NCBI RefSeq assembly: GCF_014206875.1
Contig: NZ_JACIJO010000001.1
Coordinates: 682,001 to 746,000 of the forward strand
Source: Algoriphagus iocasae
GTDB lineage: Bacteria > Bacteroidota > Bacteroidia > Cytophagales > Cyclobacteriaceae
DNA length: 64,000 bases
Direction of reading: 5' to 3'
Both the position numbers and the translations under genes were made by a program. Below, piece after piece: positions 56,844 through 64,000 of this stretch (the stretch's first letter is position 1; every line of letters begins with the position of its first letter). Under the pieces are notes generated by a model. It searched no databases and was not told where the DNA came from. It saw nothing but the letters and a program-made list of their open reading frames with translations.

Positions 56844-57057
56844 TCCATTTTTCTTTAAAGAATTCAATCTTTGAGTTAATAATGATACGGATTTCTCGTG
56901 ATTCCGATGCTTTAAAGTTCCTCGAAGAACTTAATTCTACTGGTTCAAGAAGAAATTTAGCCGTTTTGCGAGACTTTTCTACATGAATATGAATTGGTAA
57001 ATGATCATTACTATAGAAGAAAAACCGAAAGCCATTTTCAGAGTAAATCGTAGGCCT
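56827..57057 (-). pseudogene. DUF4160 gene that has lost its start codon
   Basis: The frame reads RPTIYSENGFRFFFYSNDHL, then PIHIHVEK, AKFLLEPVEL and ends FFKEKWNEYFN, a full DUF4160 protein (76 codons). Where the family starts with MPT, the codon at 57057-57055 is AGG, and a stop (TAG) lies two codons further upstream. No in-frame ATG, GTG or TTG remains before the conserved part. One base change (ATG to AGG) explains it. Initiation at the nearby ATT is possible but unlikely. Pair with DUF2442. Confidence 0.7.
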
Positions 57058-57110
57058 AAACTAAAATACGAAAATATTGGAAGCTTTTGACTTCGGTCAA
57101 AGTGGTTTTA

Positions 57111-57671
57111 TCATCCAATCTTAATCCCATACTTCCCAAGCAATCCCGGAAGCCCATCCAGATCAAATCTAGCGCCTTTGATGCGGTTGAGCTCTGGATC
57201 AATGCGGTAATTTTGTGCTTCCCGGAAATCTGCTTTTTCTAAAACCGTCTGGTCAAATACAGCTCCGCTCAGTTCGGAACCGACGAAACTGCTTGCAGTC
57301 AGATTTGCCATCGTGAAGTCTGCTTCCAGCATTCGACAAGAGGAAAAAACGGTCTTTTTTAATTGGAGATTGTAAAAACCGCAATAGTCGAGTTGACAGT
57401 TTTTGAAGGTGAACTCGATCAAAAATGGGTTACAGCTTTGGAAGTGGATCCCCAGCATTTTGCAGCTTTCAAAAGTAACCCCTCGGAAAGAAACTCCTGG
57501 AACTTTGCAATTACTGAGGTCACAATTGGTAAAACTGCAATCCTCGAAACTAAAACCCTGAAGATTCATCCCTGCAAAATTGCATTGGGAAAAACTGCAA
57601 CCTTCATATTCACCAGGCTGGAAATTTTCTGAGTTTACATTGTGAAAGTTTAGGTTGGAATGATAAGACAT
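57111..57671 (-). CDS. Pentapeptide-repeat protein
   Basis: 186 residues with tandem five-residue repeats of the A(D/N)LXX type, for example FSQCNFAGMNLQGFSFEDCS, FTNCDLSNCKVPGVSF and LEADFTMANLTASSF, which form a right-handed quadrilateral beta helix. Some members (Qnr/MfpA) mimic DNA and protect gyrase; others have unknown roles. No signal peptide. This one is cysteine-rich in the repeats. Role unknown. Confidence 0.88.
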   Translation of the reverse strand: MSYHSNLNFHNVNSENFQPGEYEGCSFSQCNFAGMNLQGFSFEDCSFTNCDLSNCKVPGVSFRGVTFESCKMLGIHFQSCNPFLIEFTFKNCQLDYCGFYNLQLKKTVFSSCRMLEADFTMANLTASSFVGSELSGAVFDQTVLEKADFREAQNYRIDPELNRIKGARFDLDGLPGLLGKYGIKIG

Positions 57672-57698
57672 TGTACTGAAATTTATGGAAAAATGGTA

Positions 57699-57737
57699 GA
57701 GGTCTTCGGGACCTCGTATCCCGAAAATAATCGGGAT
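57699..57737. repeat. REP-like double hairpin
   Basis: GAGGTC-TTCGG-GACCTC (57699-57715) next to ATCCCGA-AAATAA-TCGGGAT (57718-57737), both perfect, in the gap between two minus-strand genes. The pair resembles a Bacteroidota intergenic repeat I recall from other genomes. Confidence 0.5.
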
Positions 57738-57758
57738 GTATTTTGTAAATCACAAATC

Positions 57759-58568
57759 TCATAACCCCGCCATATCCCATTTTCGGATTGTTTCTTTGAT
57801 CAATGCCGCTACTTTAGCATTGACTTTCTGGAAGTATTCTTTGGCTTGCGATTCATCAAAGTTTGGATAGCCCTGACCTGCCTGATACAAACCAATGCTG
57901 GAAGGGAAAGGAACAGCGGAGTAGGTTCCTTTTTCGGGATACGCAGTAGCCATATCTGGATCATATTTTTCTTTATGAACCAATGTAGGGTCAATGGCTT
58001 GAATGTAAGCGGTTTCATTAAGTCCGGCATGTCCTCCATCTTCTTTGAAAACCTCCATCGTTACATCAGAGGCATAAGACCACCAGTTGATTACTAAAGT
58101 TCGCACGCCCAATTCATTGGCAATATCTCCGGCAACTTTTTGTAAAACGGCAGTTTGTCCGCCACCATGACCATTGAGAATGATGATGTTTTTGAATCCG
58201 TTTTTGGCAAGGCCTTTTAGAATGTCACGGATAAAAGGTGCGTAGGCTTCTTCCGTAATCTGAAAGGCTCCAGGATAAGCTGCCATACTTCCGGTGATCC
58301 CGTAGTTCAGGGTAGGAGCGATCATGGCATTCAATTCATCTGCCATATCCATTGCCATAGCTGAAGGAGCTGTATTGTCTGCGCCATTATTGACTACGCC
58401 GTGTGGTTCCAAAGTACCGGTAGGTAGTAAAATGGTATTGATTTTTTCAGGGACAAAATCCGCAAATTCCATCCAGTTGATCCTATCCATTTCGCGGGTG
58501 GAAATTTGCTGAGAAAAAAGAGGGAAAGCGATAAGTGAAATAAGGGAAAGGAGAAAAAGTTTTTTCAT
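57759..58568 (-). CDS. Exported creatininase-family hydrolase
   Basis: 269 residues with a signal peptide (MKKLFLLSLISLIAFPLFSQ). The creatininase fold is shown by ILLPTGTLEPHGVVNNGADN (metal-binding E-H-D set), YPGAFQITEEAYAPFIRDIL and the signature NIIILNGHGGGQTAV; GGHAGLNETAYIQAI carries another likely ligand set. Members cleave cyclic amides or related C-N bonds with two metal ions; most bacterial members are not true creatininases. Export to the periplasm is less common for the family. Substrate unknown. Confidence 0.86.
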   Translation of the reverse strand: MKKLFLLSLISLIAFPLFSQQISTREMDRINWMEFADFVPEKINTILLPTGTLEPHGVVNNGADNTAPSAMAMDMADELNAMIAPTLNYGITGSMAAYPGAFQITEEAYAPFIRDILKGLAKNGFKNIIILNGHGGGQTAVLQKVAGDIANELGVRTLVINWWSYASDVTMEVFKEDGGHAGLNETAYIQAIDPTLVHKEKYDPDMATAYPEKGTYSAVPFPSSIGLYQAGQGYPNFDESQAKEYFQKVNAKVAALIKETIRKWDMAGL

Positions 58569-58612
58569 GATCGGAAAGGGGAAATATGATAATTCGGGAA
58601 TTATTTCTTGTG

Positions 58613-60484
58613 TCAGGAATTGGTTTTCTCAAAGCTAAGAATGATTTCTGTCCCTTCGTTGGGTTCGCTTTTGATAAGGAAGTGCCCGTTGTTTTTTTCC
58701 ATAAACTGTCTTACCAAAAGCAGTCCCAAACCTGTTCCTTTTTCTTTCTGAGTGCCTTCAGTTGATTTGACACGGACTACACGGGAGTAAATTTCTTCTA
58801 TTTTCTCTTCAGAAATCCCGATGCCTTGATCTTTGATATGAAGGTTGATGAATCCATCCTTTTCATTCTCAGAATTCCATAAAGTTATCTTACTGTTGGG
58901 GTTTGAGAATTTGATTGCGTTTTGAAGGCAGTTTTGTAAAATGATCTGTACTTGTTGCGGGTCTACATTTACCGTGAGATGATCGATCAGGGATGAAAAA
59001 TCGATGGTAATATTTTTAGAAACTGTCTGATAATCCAACTGGCTGATTTGTTCTTTAATAATTTCTACCAGATCTGTTGGAGTTCTTTTGGTGATAATTC
59101 CGTCGAGCTGTGCATGAGACCATCCAAGAAGTTTTCGGATCATTTCATCGGTATCCGAGACTTGTTTAAGAAGAAGTTTTCTCGCGGTTTTTTGTTCTTC
59201 TTCATCTAGAAATCCATTTTCTTCCAGTTCCAAGAGTTCTTTGACCGAATTAATAGGGGTTTTGAGGTCATGAGAGAGAATGGAAAACAATTTGTTTTTT
59301 TCTTTATTAATAGCCTCTAGTTTTTCGTTTTGGATCTGGATTTCCTTTTGTTTCTCCAAAAGAACCTGATTTATTTTTTCTTTCTGTTTGATGACTCTTC
59401 CATACAGAATGAAGCCAATAATCAACCCGATCAAGGCGATTATCAGAATAATGGTGAAGCGTTTATTGAAATTGGCGCTGCTTTCGGCAAGTTCTTTCTT
59501 TTGTAGCAAATCCTGATTTTCAGCATTGGCTAAAAGAAGCTGTAAGTAACTGATTTCAGCATTTTTATTTTCATTATATAAGCTGTCCGAATAGGCTTTA
59601 TATAGTTTGGAGTTTTCTAATGCTTTATCAAATTGATTTGTTTTCTCATAAGCTCTCATCAACGCATTTGAAAGCCTTCCTTTATCCCAATATCCTCTCG
59701 TTTTAGACACGTAAGTTTTGGCAGTCTCACCAAAATCTACAGCCTTTCTGAGATTCCCTTTTTCGAGTTGGATTTCGCTCAATCCGGTATATGCAAATGC
59801 ATTTGCCCAATTGGTGAGTTGTCCGGGATAATTTAAAACACGATTATAATATTTCTCAGATTCTTCAAGCTTTCCTTCGTCAAAATAGATTTTACCGGCT
59901 CTGTTTAAAGTCATGGTATAGATTACCCTGTCCTGATGGTCTTTTAAGTATTCCAGAGCCAAGTCAATGGATTGATGTGCTTTGTCAAACTGACCTAGAT
60001 CAGACTCACCGATACTTCGATTGAAATAATTTCTTCCAACACCGTAACTGTCGCCGAGTTTTTTATTGATTTCGATACATCGATTAAAGATTTCAATTGC
60101 TTTTTCCAGCTCATTTTGACTTAAATAAATCAGACCACGTCCATTTAGTGCATAGCTTAAACCTGATTCATCTTGAGTATTTTTAAAAATTTCAGAAGCA
60201 AGGGAATAATACTTGATCGATTCTACATAATCACCTTCCACATAATAGAGTGTCCCGAATAAATTAGCGATTTTCCCAGTTTTGTTTTCGTCTTCGATTA
60301 GGCGCGCAACAGAATCAGCTTTGGTCAGATAAGCGAAAGCGCTATCCCATTCCACATAGAGATACTGCTCGCTTTTTTGGATCAGAGAATCTAAAATTAC
60401 CTCAGATTCCATTTTAGTAGAAGTTTCCTGCTGCAATGGGATAAAAGCCCAAATCAGGGAAATCAATAAAATAAAATTGGGCAT
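58613..60484 (-). CDS. TPR-containing sensor histidine kinase
   Basis: 623 residues. Signal-like N-terminus, then a periplasmic TPR array (about 30-330; GLSYALNGRGLIYLSQNELE and similar repeats), one TM helix (FTIILIIALIGLIIGFILYG, about 345), a coiled coil, and the kinase: HisKA with FSILSHDLKTPINSVKELLE (His near 405), HATPase with NCLQNAIKFS, IKDQGIGIS and GTGLGLLLVRQ. A typical Bacteroidota TPR kinase sensing an unknown signal. No response-regulator gene is adjacent. Confidence 0.9.
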   Translation of the reverse strand: MPNFILLISLIWAFIPLQQETSTKMESEVILDSLIQKSEQYLYVEWDSAFAYLTKADSVARLIEDENKTGKIANLFGTLYYVEGDYVESIKYYSLASEIFKNTQDESGLSYALNGRGLIYLSQNELEKAIEIFNRCIEINKKLGDSYGVGRNYFNRSIGESDLGQFDKAHQSIDLALEYLKDHQDRVIYTMTLNRAGKIYFDEGKLEESEKYYNRVLNYPGQLTNWANAFAYTGLSEIQLEKGNLRKAVDFGETAKTYVSKTRGYWDKGRLSNALMRAYEKTNQFDKALENSKLYKAYSDSLYNENKNAEISYLQLLLANAENQDLLQKKELAESSANFNKRFTIILIIALIGLIIGFILYGRVIKQKEKINQVLLEKQKEIQIQNEKLEAINKEKNKLFSILSHDLKTPINSVKELLELEENGFLDEEEQKTARKLLLKQVSDTDEMIRKLLGWSHAQLDGIITKRTPTDLVEIIKEQISQLDYQTVSKNITIDFSSLIDHLTVNVDPQQVQIILQNCLQNAIKFSNPNSKITLWNSENEKDGFINLHIKDQGIGISEEKIEEIYSRVVRVKSTEGTQKEKGTGLGLLLVRQFMEKNNGHFLIKSEPNEGTEIILSFEKTNS

Positions 60485-61254
60485 TGAATCTGGGTAATTG
60501 TTAGGACTAAACAGTTTTAAAACGGAAAGATAATTTACTTGGGATAAATTTAAAAAAATCCCTCGCTGAAAAATATTTTCTCAATTAAGGCTTAATTTAT
60601 TGAATAATAGGTTTGTATGTCTTTGTTTGCTCAAAAAAATTTAAATTTCTTTAGAGAAGAATTAGTACTATTTAAATGTAAGGCAAGTTAAATCTCATTA
60701 TTCGAAATTTCACCGGCACCAAAAATCATAATCTTCAATTTTTGGATATCGGTCCAAAAGTTCTTCTTATTTCATTTTTAATTGATCATGGGCCTAATTG
60801 GCACTGCTACCAATTAGGCTAATTAATGATCCATTTTACTTTCATCAAAGAAATTGCTTGATATGAAAATGGTTAATGTGAGCAGCATAGCAAGCCCTCA
60901 AAGCGAACCTTCAAAATAATTTTTCATGGTTTTTTCGAATTTTTTATTGAAAAATTTTAATTGATAAAAATTAGTGATGTTTGGAAGGCTTCGAAAAACA
61001 ACTAACTGTTTTTCAGTTAAATATGAATTGAGTTAAAGAATTGATTGTATTATTTAAAAGTGTTGTTGGTATTTTATTGAGATATATTTTTTTCGAATCT
61101 GCCAGGTAAAACCAATTTTTTGTTACCACTCAATCCAGTTAGCCCTTCTACTTCGTAATTCTTTCCAAATCATCCGACCGAATCTGTTTTGGTCAATGGT
61201 TTCATTTTTTTCCATGGAAAACAAAACCGGATTATTAACCTAAACACAATTAAA
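60485..61254. other. Long gene-free region before the ferritin-like genes
   Basis: About 770 AT-rich bases with no supported ORF. TAGGTTTG at 60608-60615 fits a plus-strand -7 element. A strong dyad lies at 60784-60831. If transcription began near 60622 the ferritin-like mRNA would have a leader of about 630 bases, long enough for a regulatory RNA; nothing more is resolved. Confidence 0.4.
60784..60831. repeat. Strong inverted repeat in the leader region
   Basis: Inner 10-bp perfect stem GCCTAATTGG (60792-60801) / CCAATTAGGC (60810-60819) with an 8-nt loop; outer GATCAT (60784-60789) / ATGATC (60826-60831). No T-run follows on either strand, so not an ordinary terminator. Confidence 0.55.
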
Positions 61255-61953
61255 ATGAAAAATGAATTAATCAAGCCTAAAGGACTTGTGACAAATACCA
61301 ACAGAAGGAATTTCCTAAAGTTTGGTACGATGTCAGTAGCAGGAGCAGGGTTGCTTCTAATGGGCTGTAATGACGATGACGATATGATGCCTCCTATGAT
61401 GGAAGGTGTGAGCCTTGGTTCTGGAGATATCGGAATTTTGAATTATGCTTATGCATTGGAGCAGCTGGAAGCAGCATTTTATGCCACAGTATTAACTGGA
61501 GGATATTTCGCAAATGCGAGTGCAGAAGAAAAAACCATTATGGGTGACTTGGAGAAGCATGAGCGTGCTCACAGAGAATTCTTCAAAGCAGCTTTAGGAA
61601 GTGCTGCCATTGCAGATTTGGAAGTTGATTTCAGCTCCATTGACTTCAATAGCAGAACATCCGTTTTGGGAGCAGCCAAAACCTTTGAAGATCTTGGTGT
61701 TGCAGCATATAATGGTGCAGGTCAGTTTATCGAAAATGTTGATTACTTAGTGATAGCGGGTAAAATTGTTTCTGTTGAAGCGAGACATGCGGCAGCTATC
61801 CGTGATTTGATCAATCCAGGTTCAGATGATTTCGCAGGAGATGATCTGATTGATGCAAACGGTCTAGAACGTACACTGAATTTTACTGATGTATTGACAG
61901 CAGCGTCTACTTACGTGAAGACACCGATTGACTTCAGTCAGTTGCCAAGCTAA
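61255..61953 (+). CDS. Exported ferritin-like lipoprotein (Ferritin_2/DUF4439-type), copy 1
   Basis: About 232 residues from ATG 61255; the longer frame to 61189 has no signal. It has a twin-arginine motif (RRNFLK, 17-22), a hydrophobic stretch and a lipobox LMGC (Cys38), followed by NDDDD. An acidic tract right after the lipidated cysteine is the surface-export signal described for Bacteroidota lipoproteins. The ferritin-like four-helix domain has ALEQLEAAFYATVL, EKHERAHREFF and SVEARHAAAIRDL, with E and ExxH sets that can bind a di-iron centre. Gene two follows after 24 bases. Confidence 0.85.
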   Translation: MKNELIKPKGLVTNTNRRNFLKFGTMSVAGAGLLLMGCNDDDDMMPPMMEGVSLGSGDIGILNYAYALEQLEAAFYATVLTGGYFANASAEEKTIMGDLEKHERAHREFFKAALGSAAIADLEVDFSSIDFNSRTSVLGAAKTFEDLGVAAYNGAGQFIENVDYLVIAGKIVSVEARHAAAIRDLINPGSDDFAGDDLIDANGLERTLNFTDVLTAASTYVKTPIDFSQLPS

Positions 61954-61977
61954 TATTCACCTTAACCACAAGAAGAA

Positions 61978-62796
61978 ATGAACTTATTAAAATTGCTCGA
62001 TACGATGTGTCCGGACACAAATAGTCCGGAAGAAAAAGATATGTTTTTCTCCAGAAGAGAGGCCTTTCGCCAGTTTGGAGATCTCAGTAAGAAAGTAGCG
62101 ATGGCTGCAGTGCCACTGGGTGTTTTGACAGCTTTGCCAAAAGTGGCTAAAGCAGATACAGAAAGCCTGATTGGCGTATTGAATTACGCGCTGACACTGG
62201 AGCATTTAGAATATAGATATTATCAGACCGGTGTAGAGTCAGGAGTGATCGAAGGAGCAGACCTGAACATTTTCACCAAAATTCGTGATCACGAGTTGGC
62301 TCACGTCAACTTCCTCACTGAGGTGATCGGAAATGTACTAGGCGGTATGCCAGTAGCAGAACCAGAGTTTGACTTTACAGCAGGAGGAAACTTCTCTCCA
62401 TTTATGGATTACCCTACGTTCTTGGCACTTGCACAGGCATTTGAAGATACCGGTGTAAGAGCTTACAAAGGACAAGCAGGGAATGTGATGGAGTCTGATG
62501 TAGTTTTGACAGCGGCACTTTCCATTCACTCTGTGGAAGCGAGACATGCGTCTATGGTCAGAAGATTAAGGACCAAAAAAGGTCAGGATACAGTGAAAGG
62601 TTGGATCACCAATGGATCGATAGGATCCCTTCCAGCAGCCACTCAGGCGATTTATGCGGGAGAGGAAAATGTTAGCCATGGTGGAGTAGATGTGACTGCA
62701 TTGACAGGCATCGATGCGGCTGCGGTTTCTGAAGCTTGGGATGAGCCATTGAGCAAAGACCAGGTTCTCGGAATTGCATCACTTTTCTTAGCATAA
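61978..62796 (+). CDS. Exported ferritin-like protein, copy 2
   Basis: 272 residues. The N-terminus carries FSRREAFRQFG and a hydrophobic segment ending in KVAKA, a Tat-type signal with soluble export (no lipobox). The ferritin-like domain is homologous to copy 1: LTLEHLEYRYYQTGV, RDHELAHVNFLTEVIG, FEDTGVRAYKGQAG and HSVEARHASMVRRL, keeping the E/ExxH residues. A C-terminal extension (about 215-272) is unique. Desiccation-related PCC13-62 proteins share this pattern. The pair probably works together outside the cytoplasm. Confidence 0.85.
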   Translation: MNLLKLLDTMCPDTNSPEEKDMFFSRREAFRQFGDLSKKVAMAAVPLGVLTALPKVAKADTESLIGVLNYALTLEHLEYRYYQTGVESGVIEGADLNIFTKIRDHELAHVNFLTEVIGNVLGGMPVAEPEFDFTAGGNFSPFMDYPTFLALAQAFEDTGVRAYKGQAGNVMESDVVLTAALSIHSVEARHASMVRRLRTKKGQDTVKGWITNGSIGSLPAATQAIYAGEENVSHGGVDVTALTGIDAAAVSEAWDEPLSKDQVLGIASLFLA

Positions 62797-62818
62797 TTAT
62801 TAGTTGGGTTGGGTGGCG

Positions 62819-62854
62819 AGATGTCATTTCCTTTGGAGATGGCATCTTTTTTTT
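62819..62854 (+). terminator. Terminator of the ferritin-like operon
   Basis: Stem AGATGTCAT/ATGGCATCT (one G-U) followed by eight T. Confidence 0.8.
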
Positions 62855-62879
62855 GTTTAAAGTTGAAATAGGCCTGTGG

Positions 62880-63115
62880 CGAAATAGAGTCGCTTCGCTC
62901 CCAAGATAGGCTACGCGAAATATAGCTTCGCTGACATAGGGTCACTTCGTTCCTGAGATATGCTACGCGAGATATGCCTTCCTCCCTTCGGAAGGCAGCC
63001 GGCGAGATAGGGTCGCTATGCTCCTGAGATAAAGTCGCTTTGCTTCTGAGATAGGCTACGCGAAATACAGCCTCGCTGAGATAGGGTCACTCCGTTCCTT
63101 AGATATGCTGTGAGG
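62880..63115. repeat. Degenerate tandem repeat (about four units)
   Basis: Units of about 40-75 bases built on GAGATAGGGTCGCTTCGCTC (variable), CTGAGATAGGCTACGCGA and AGCCTCGCT. One unit is extended by the hairpin GCCTTCC/GGAAGGC (62976-62996). No ORF. A single unit-like piece recurs at 55317. Confidence 0.65.
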
Positions 63116-63145
63116 GATATACTTTCTGCGAAATAAAACGTAGAC

Positions 63146-63192
63146 AGTATTTCACCGACCGAAGGGAGGTTTATTTCTATGGTGTTTCAAAG
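63146..63192. repeat. Right copy of the 45-bp direct repeat
   Basis: AGTATTTCACCGACC then GGGAGGTTTATTTC and TTTCAA, same orientation as 55439-55485, touching the 3' end of the GNAT gene. Confidence 0.65.
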
Positions 63193-63723
63193 TATTATTT
63201 GATATAAACTACAAGGATTCAGATGCTTTGATTTTTTTAAATCTGGATGATCGAAGTCCAACCAATATTCCATTCCGATTTTTTGCATGACACGAATAGA
63301 TGCTTTGTTGTCTGAGGAAGCTAGGGATAAGACTTTCTGAATTCCTAGCTCTTTGGCAAAGTCCAGACATCGGCTGGCACCTTCTGTGGAATAGCCTCTG
63401 TTCCAAAATTCTTTCCGGATTCTCCAACCTATATCCACGCAAGGGGTGAACTCTGCTTCGAAAGTTTTCCATCCCATTCCGATCATTCCTAGGAGTTCGC
63501 CGGTTTCTAGAAGTTCGACTGCGAAATAACAATAGCCTTTATCTTTAAACATGCTATTCATTCGCTCCATCATCGCTTTTGACTCGTCTTTGGACAGAGG
63601 CTTTTCAAAGTATTTCATGGTTTCCGGGTCGGAATTCATGGCGCTGAACACATCGAGGTCAGAATCTTGCCAGGTTCGAAAGCCTAGGCGAGGGGAGGTG
63701 AAGAGATGCTGAGTTGTTTTCAA
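63187..63723 (-). CDS. GNAT acetyltransferase, RimJ/RimL-like
   Basis: 178 residues: TSPRLGFRTWQDSDLDVFSA at the start, ELLGMIGMGW, GWRIRKEFWNRGYSTEGASR and SSDNKASIRVMQKIGMEYWL, the RimJ/RimL pattern for acetyl-CoA-dependent N-acetylation. It lies 60 bases downstream of the Y-family polymerase gene on the same strand. Its stop codon is inside the direct repeat. Acceptor unknown. Confidence 0.87.
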   Translation of the reverse strand: MKTTQHLFTSPRLGFRTWQDSDLDVFSAMNSDPETMKYFEKPLSKDESKAMMERMNSMFKDKGYCYFAVELLETGELLGMIGMGWKTFEAEFTPCVDIGWRIRKEFWNRGYSTEGASRCLDFAKELGIQKVLSLASSDNKASIRVMQKIGMEYWLDFDHPDLKKSKHLNPCSLYQIIL

Positions 63724-63782
63724 GCTATGTGGATTTGGAGCAATATCGGATATGGAAAATAGAATTTCAAATACTCTTTATA

Positions 63783-64000
63783 TTAAACAGCCATCCCATT
63801 AAAAGGATTAAAGCTCCTTCTTCCTACGCTCATTCCTACGGCTCTGCAGACAGTTTTTTCTCCAAACTTTCCATTGATTTTATCCATGGCCTGGTAGAGG
63901 TTGATCTGCTCCTGGGTGTCTTCGAAGAGTTTGATCTGGTAGTTGCCATAAACCAGCGAACTGAAGCGCACGCCGATCAGACGGATGAGGATACGTCGGT
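63783..64000 (-). CDS. Y-family DNA polymerase (DinB/ImuB-like), C-terminal part only
   Basis: The frame is open to the window end. It reads RRILIRLIGVRFSSLVYGNY and then QIKLFEDTQEQINLYQAMDK and VCRAVGMSVGRRSFNPFNG: the little-finger domain and tail of a Bacteroidota Y-family translesion polymerase. The palm and fingers lie outside the window. The alternative DnaE at 52344-55301 is its likely partner. An internal GTG at 63971 is not the start. Confidence 0.8.
   Translation of the reverse strand, partial: RRILIRLIGVRFSSLVYGNYQIKLFEDTQEQINLYQAMDKINGKFGEKTVCRAVGMSVGRRSFNPFNGMAV

Noticed and set aside
61189..61254. Upstream extension of the first ferritin-like gene
   Set aside because: Adds 22 residues before a clean Tat-lipoprotein signal; the ATG at 61255 is preferred.
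62880..63115. CRISPR array
   Set aside because: Units vary in length and sequence with no constant repeat or unique spacers, and no cas genes are present.

Overview
The window looks like the chromosome of a Bacteroidota, most likely a Cytophagales member close to Cyclobacteriaceae/Algoriphagus. This rests on gene content and style: an UpxY-type NusG paralogue, DUF4221 and DUF6090 proteins, a GH130 enzyme, a CusA-TolC fusion, AT-rich leaders without Shine-Dalgarno sequences, and TAnnTTTG promoter elements. No rRNA, tRNA, CRISPR array, transposase or integrase was recognised. Genus-level placement is inference.

Layout. 0-13 kb is mostly core: the 3' part of an RND pump, an orphan UpxY-like antiterminator, xseB-xseA-dapA-ligA on the minus strand (LigA carries an internal insert of about 140 residues), a TetR regulator and metG. 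13-18 kb holds a YitT transporter and the circularly permuted ATP-grasp/alpha-E/transglutaminase cassette. 18.5-30.5 kb holds a PepSY protein and then a co-directional run that reads as one envelope-stress unit: a GT2, a fusion of two LAB_N domains to an ArnT-like GT-C, an OmpR-type response regulator, its histidine kinase, a CusA-TolC fusion and a lipoprotein adaptor. The same 17-bp OmpR/PmrA-like box lies before the GT2 and before the pump.

33.2-37.3 kb is the most unusual stretch: four minus-strand genes of unknown function, visibly AT-rich, cut into two units by two 88-bp cores that are 84/88 identical. The flanking GTTRRRY/RYYYAAC-like arms match the start of the unit each repeat closes. 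This is the logic of integron attC cassettes. The first unit carries a three-gene operon (two membrane proteins and a HEPN-like protein); the second carries a protein with a PD-(D/E)XK-like C-terminus.

37.6-51 kb is ordinary accessory metabolism and envelope: SDR, GNAT, a TMTC-like GT-C/TPR protein, an OmpA lipoprotein, a phosphodiesterase, a truncated globin, an FNT channel, a DUF1080 protein, and tandem DUF4221 lipoproteins. 51-64 kb begins with an intact RES/Xre toxin-antitoxin pair and an alternative DnaE. The last gene, cut by the window end, is a Y-family polymerase. Between the two polymerases lies about 8 kb bounded by near-identical direct repeats. It holds a RelE-type toxin broken by one stop codon, a DUF4160 gene that has lost its start codon, a creatininase-like protein, a TPR histidine kinase and two exported ferritin-like proteins.
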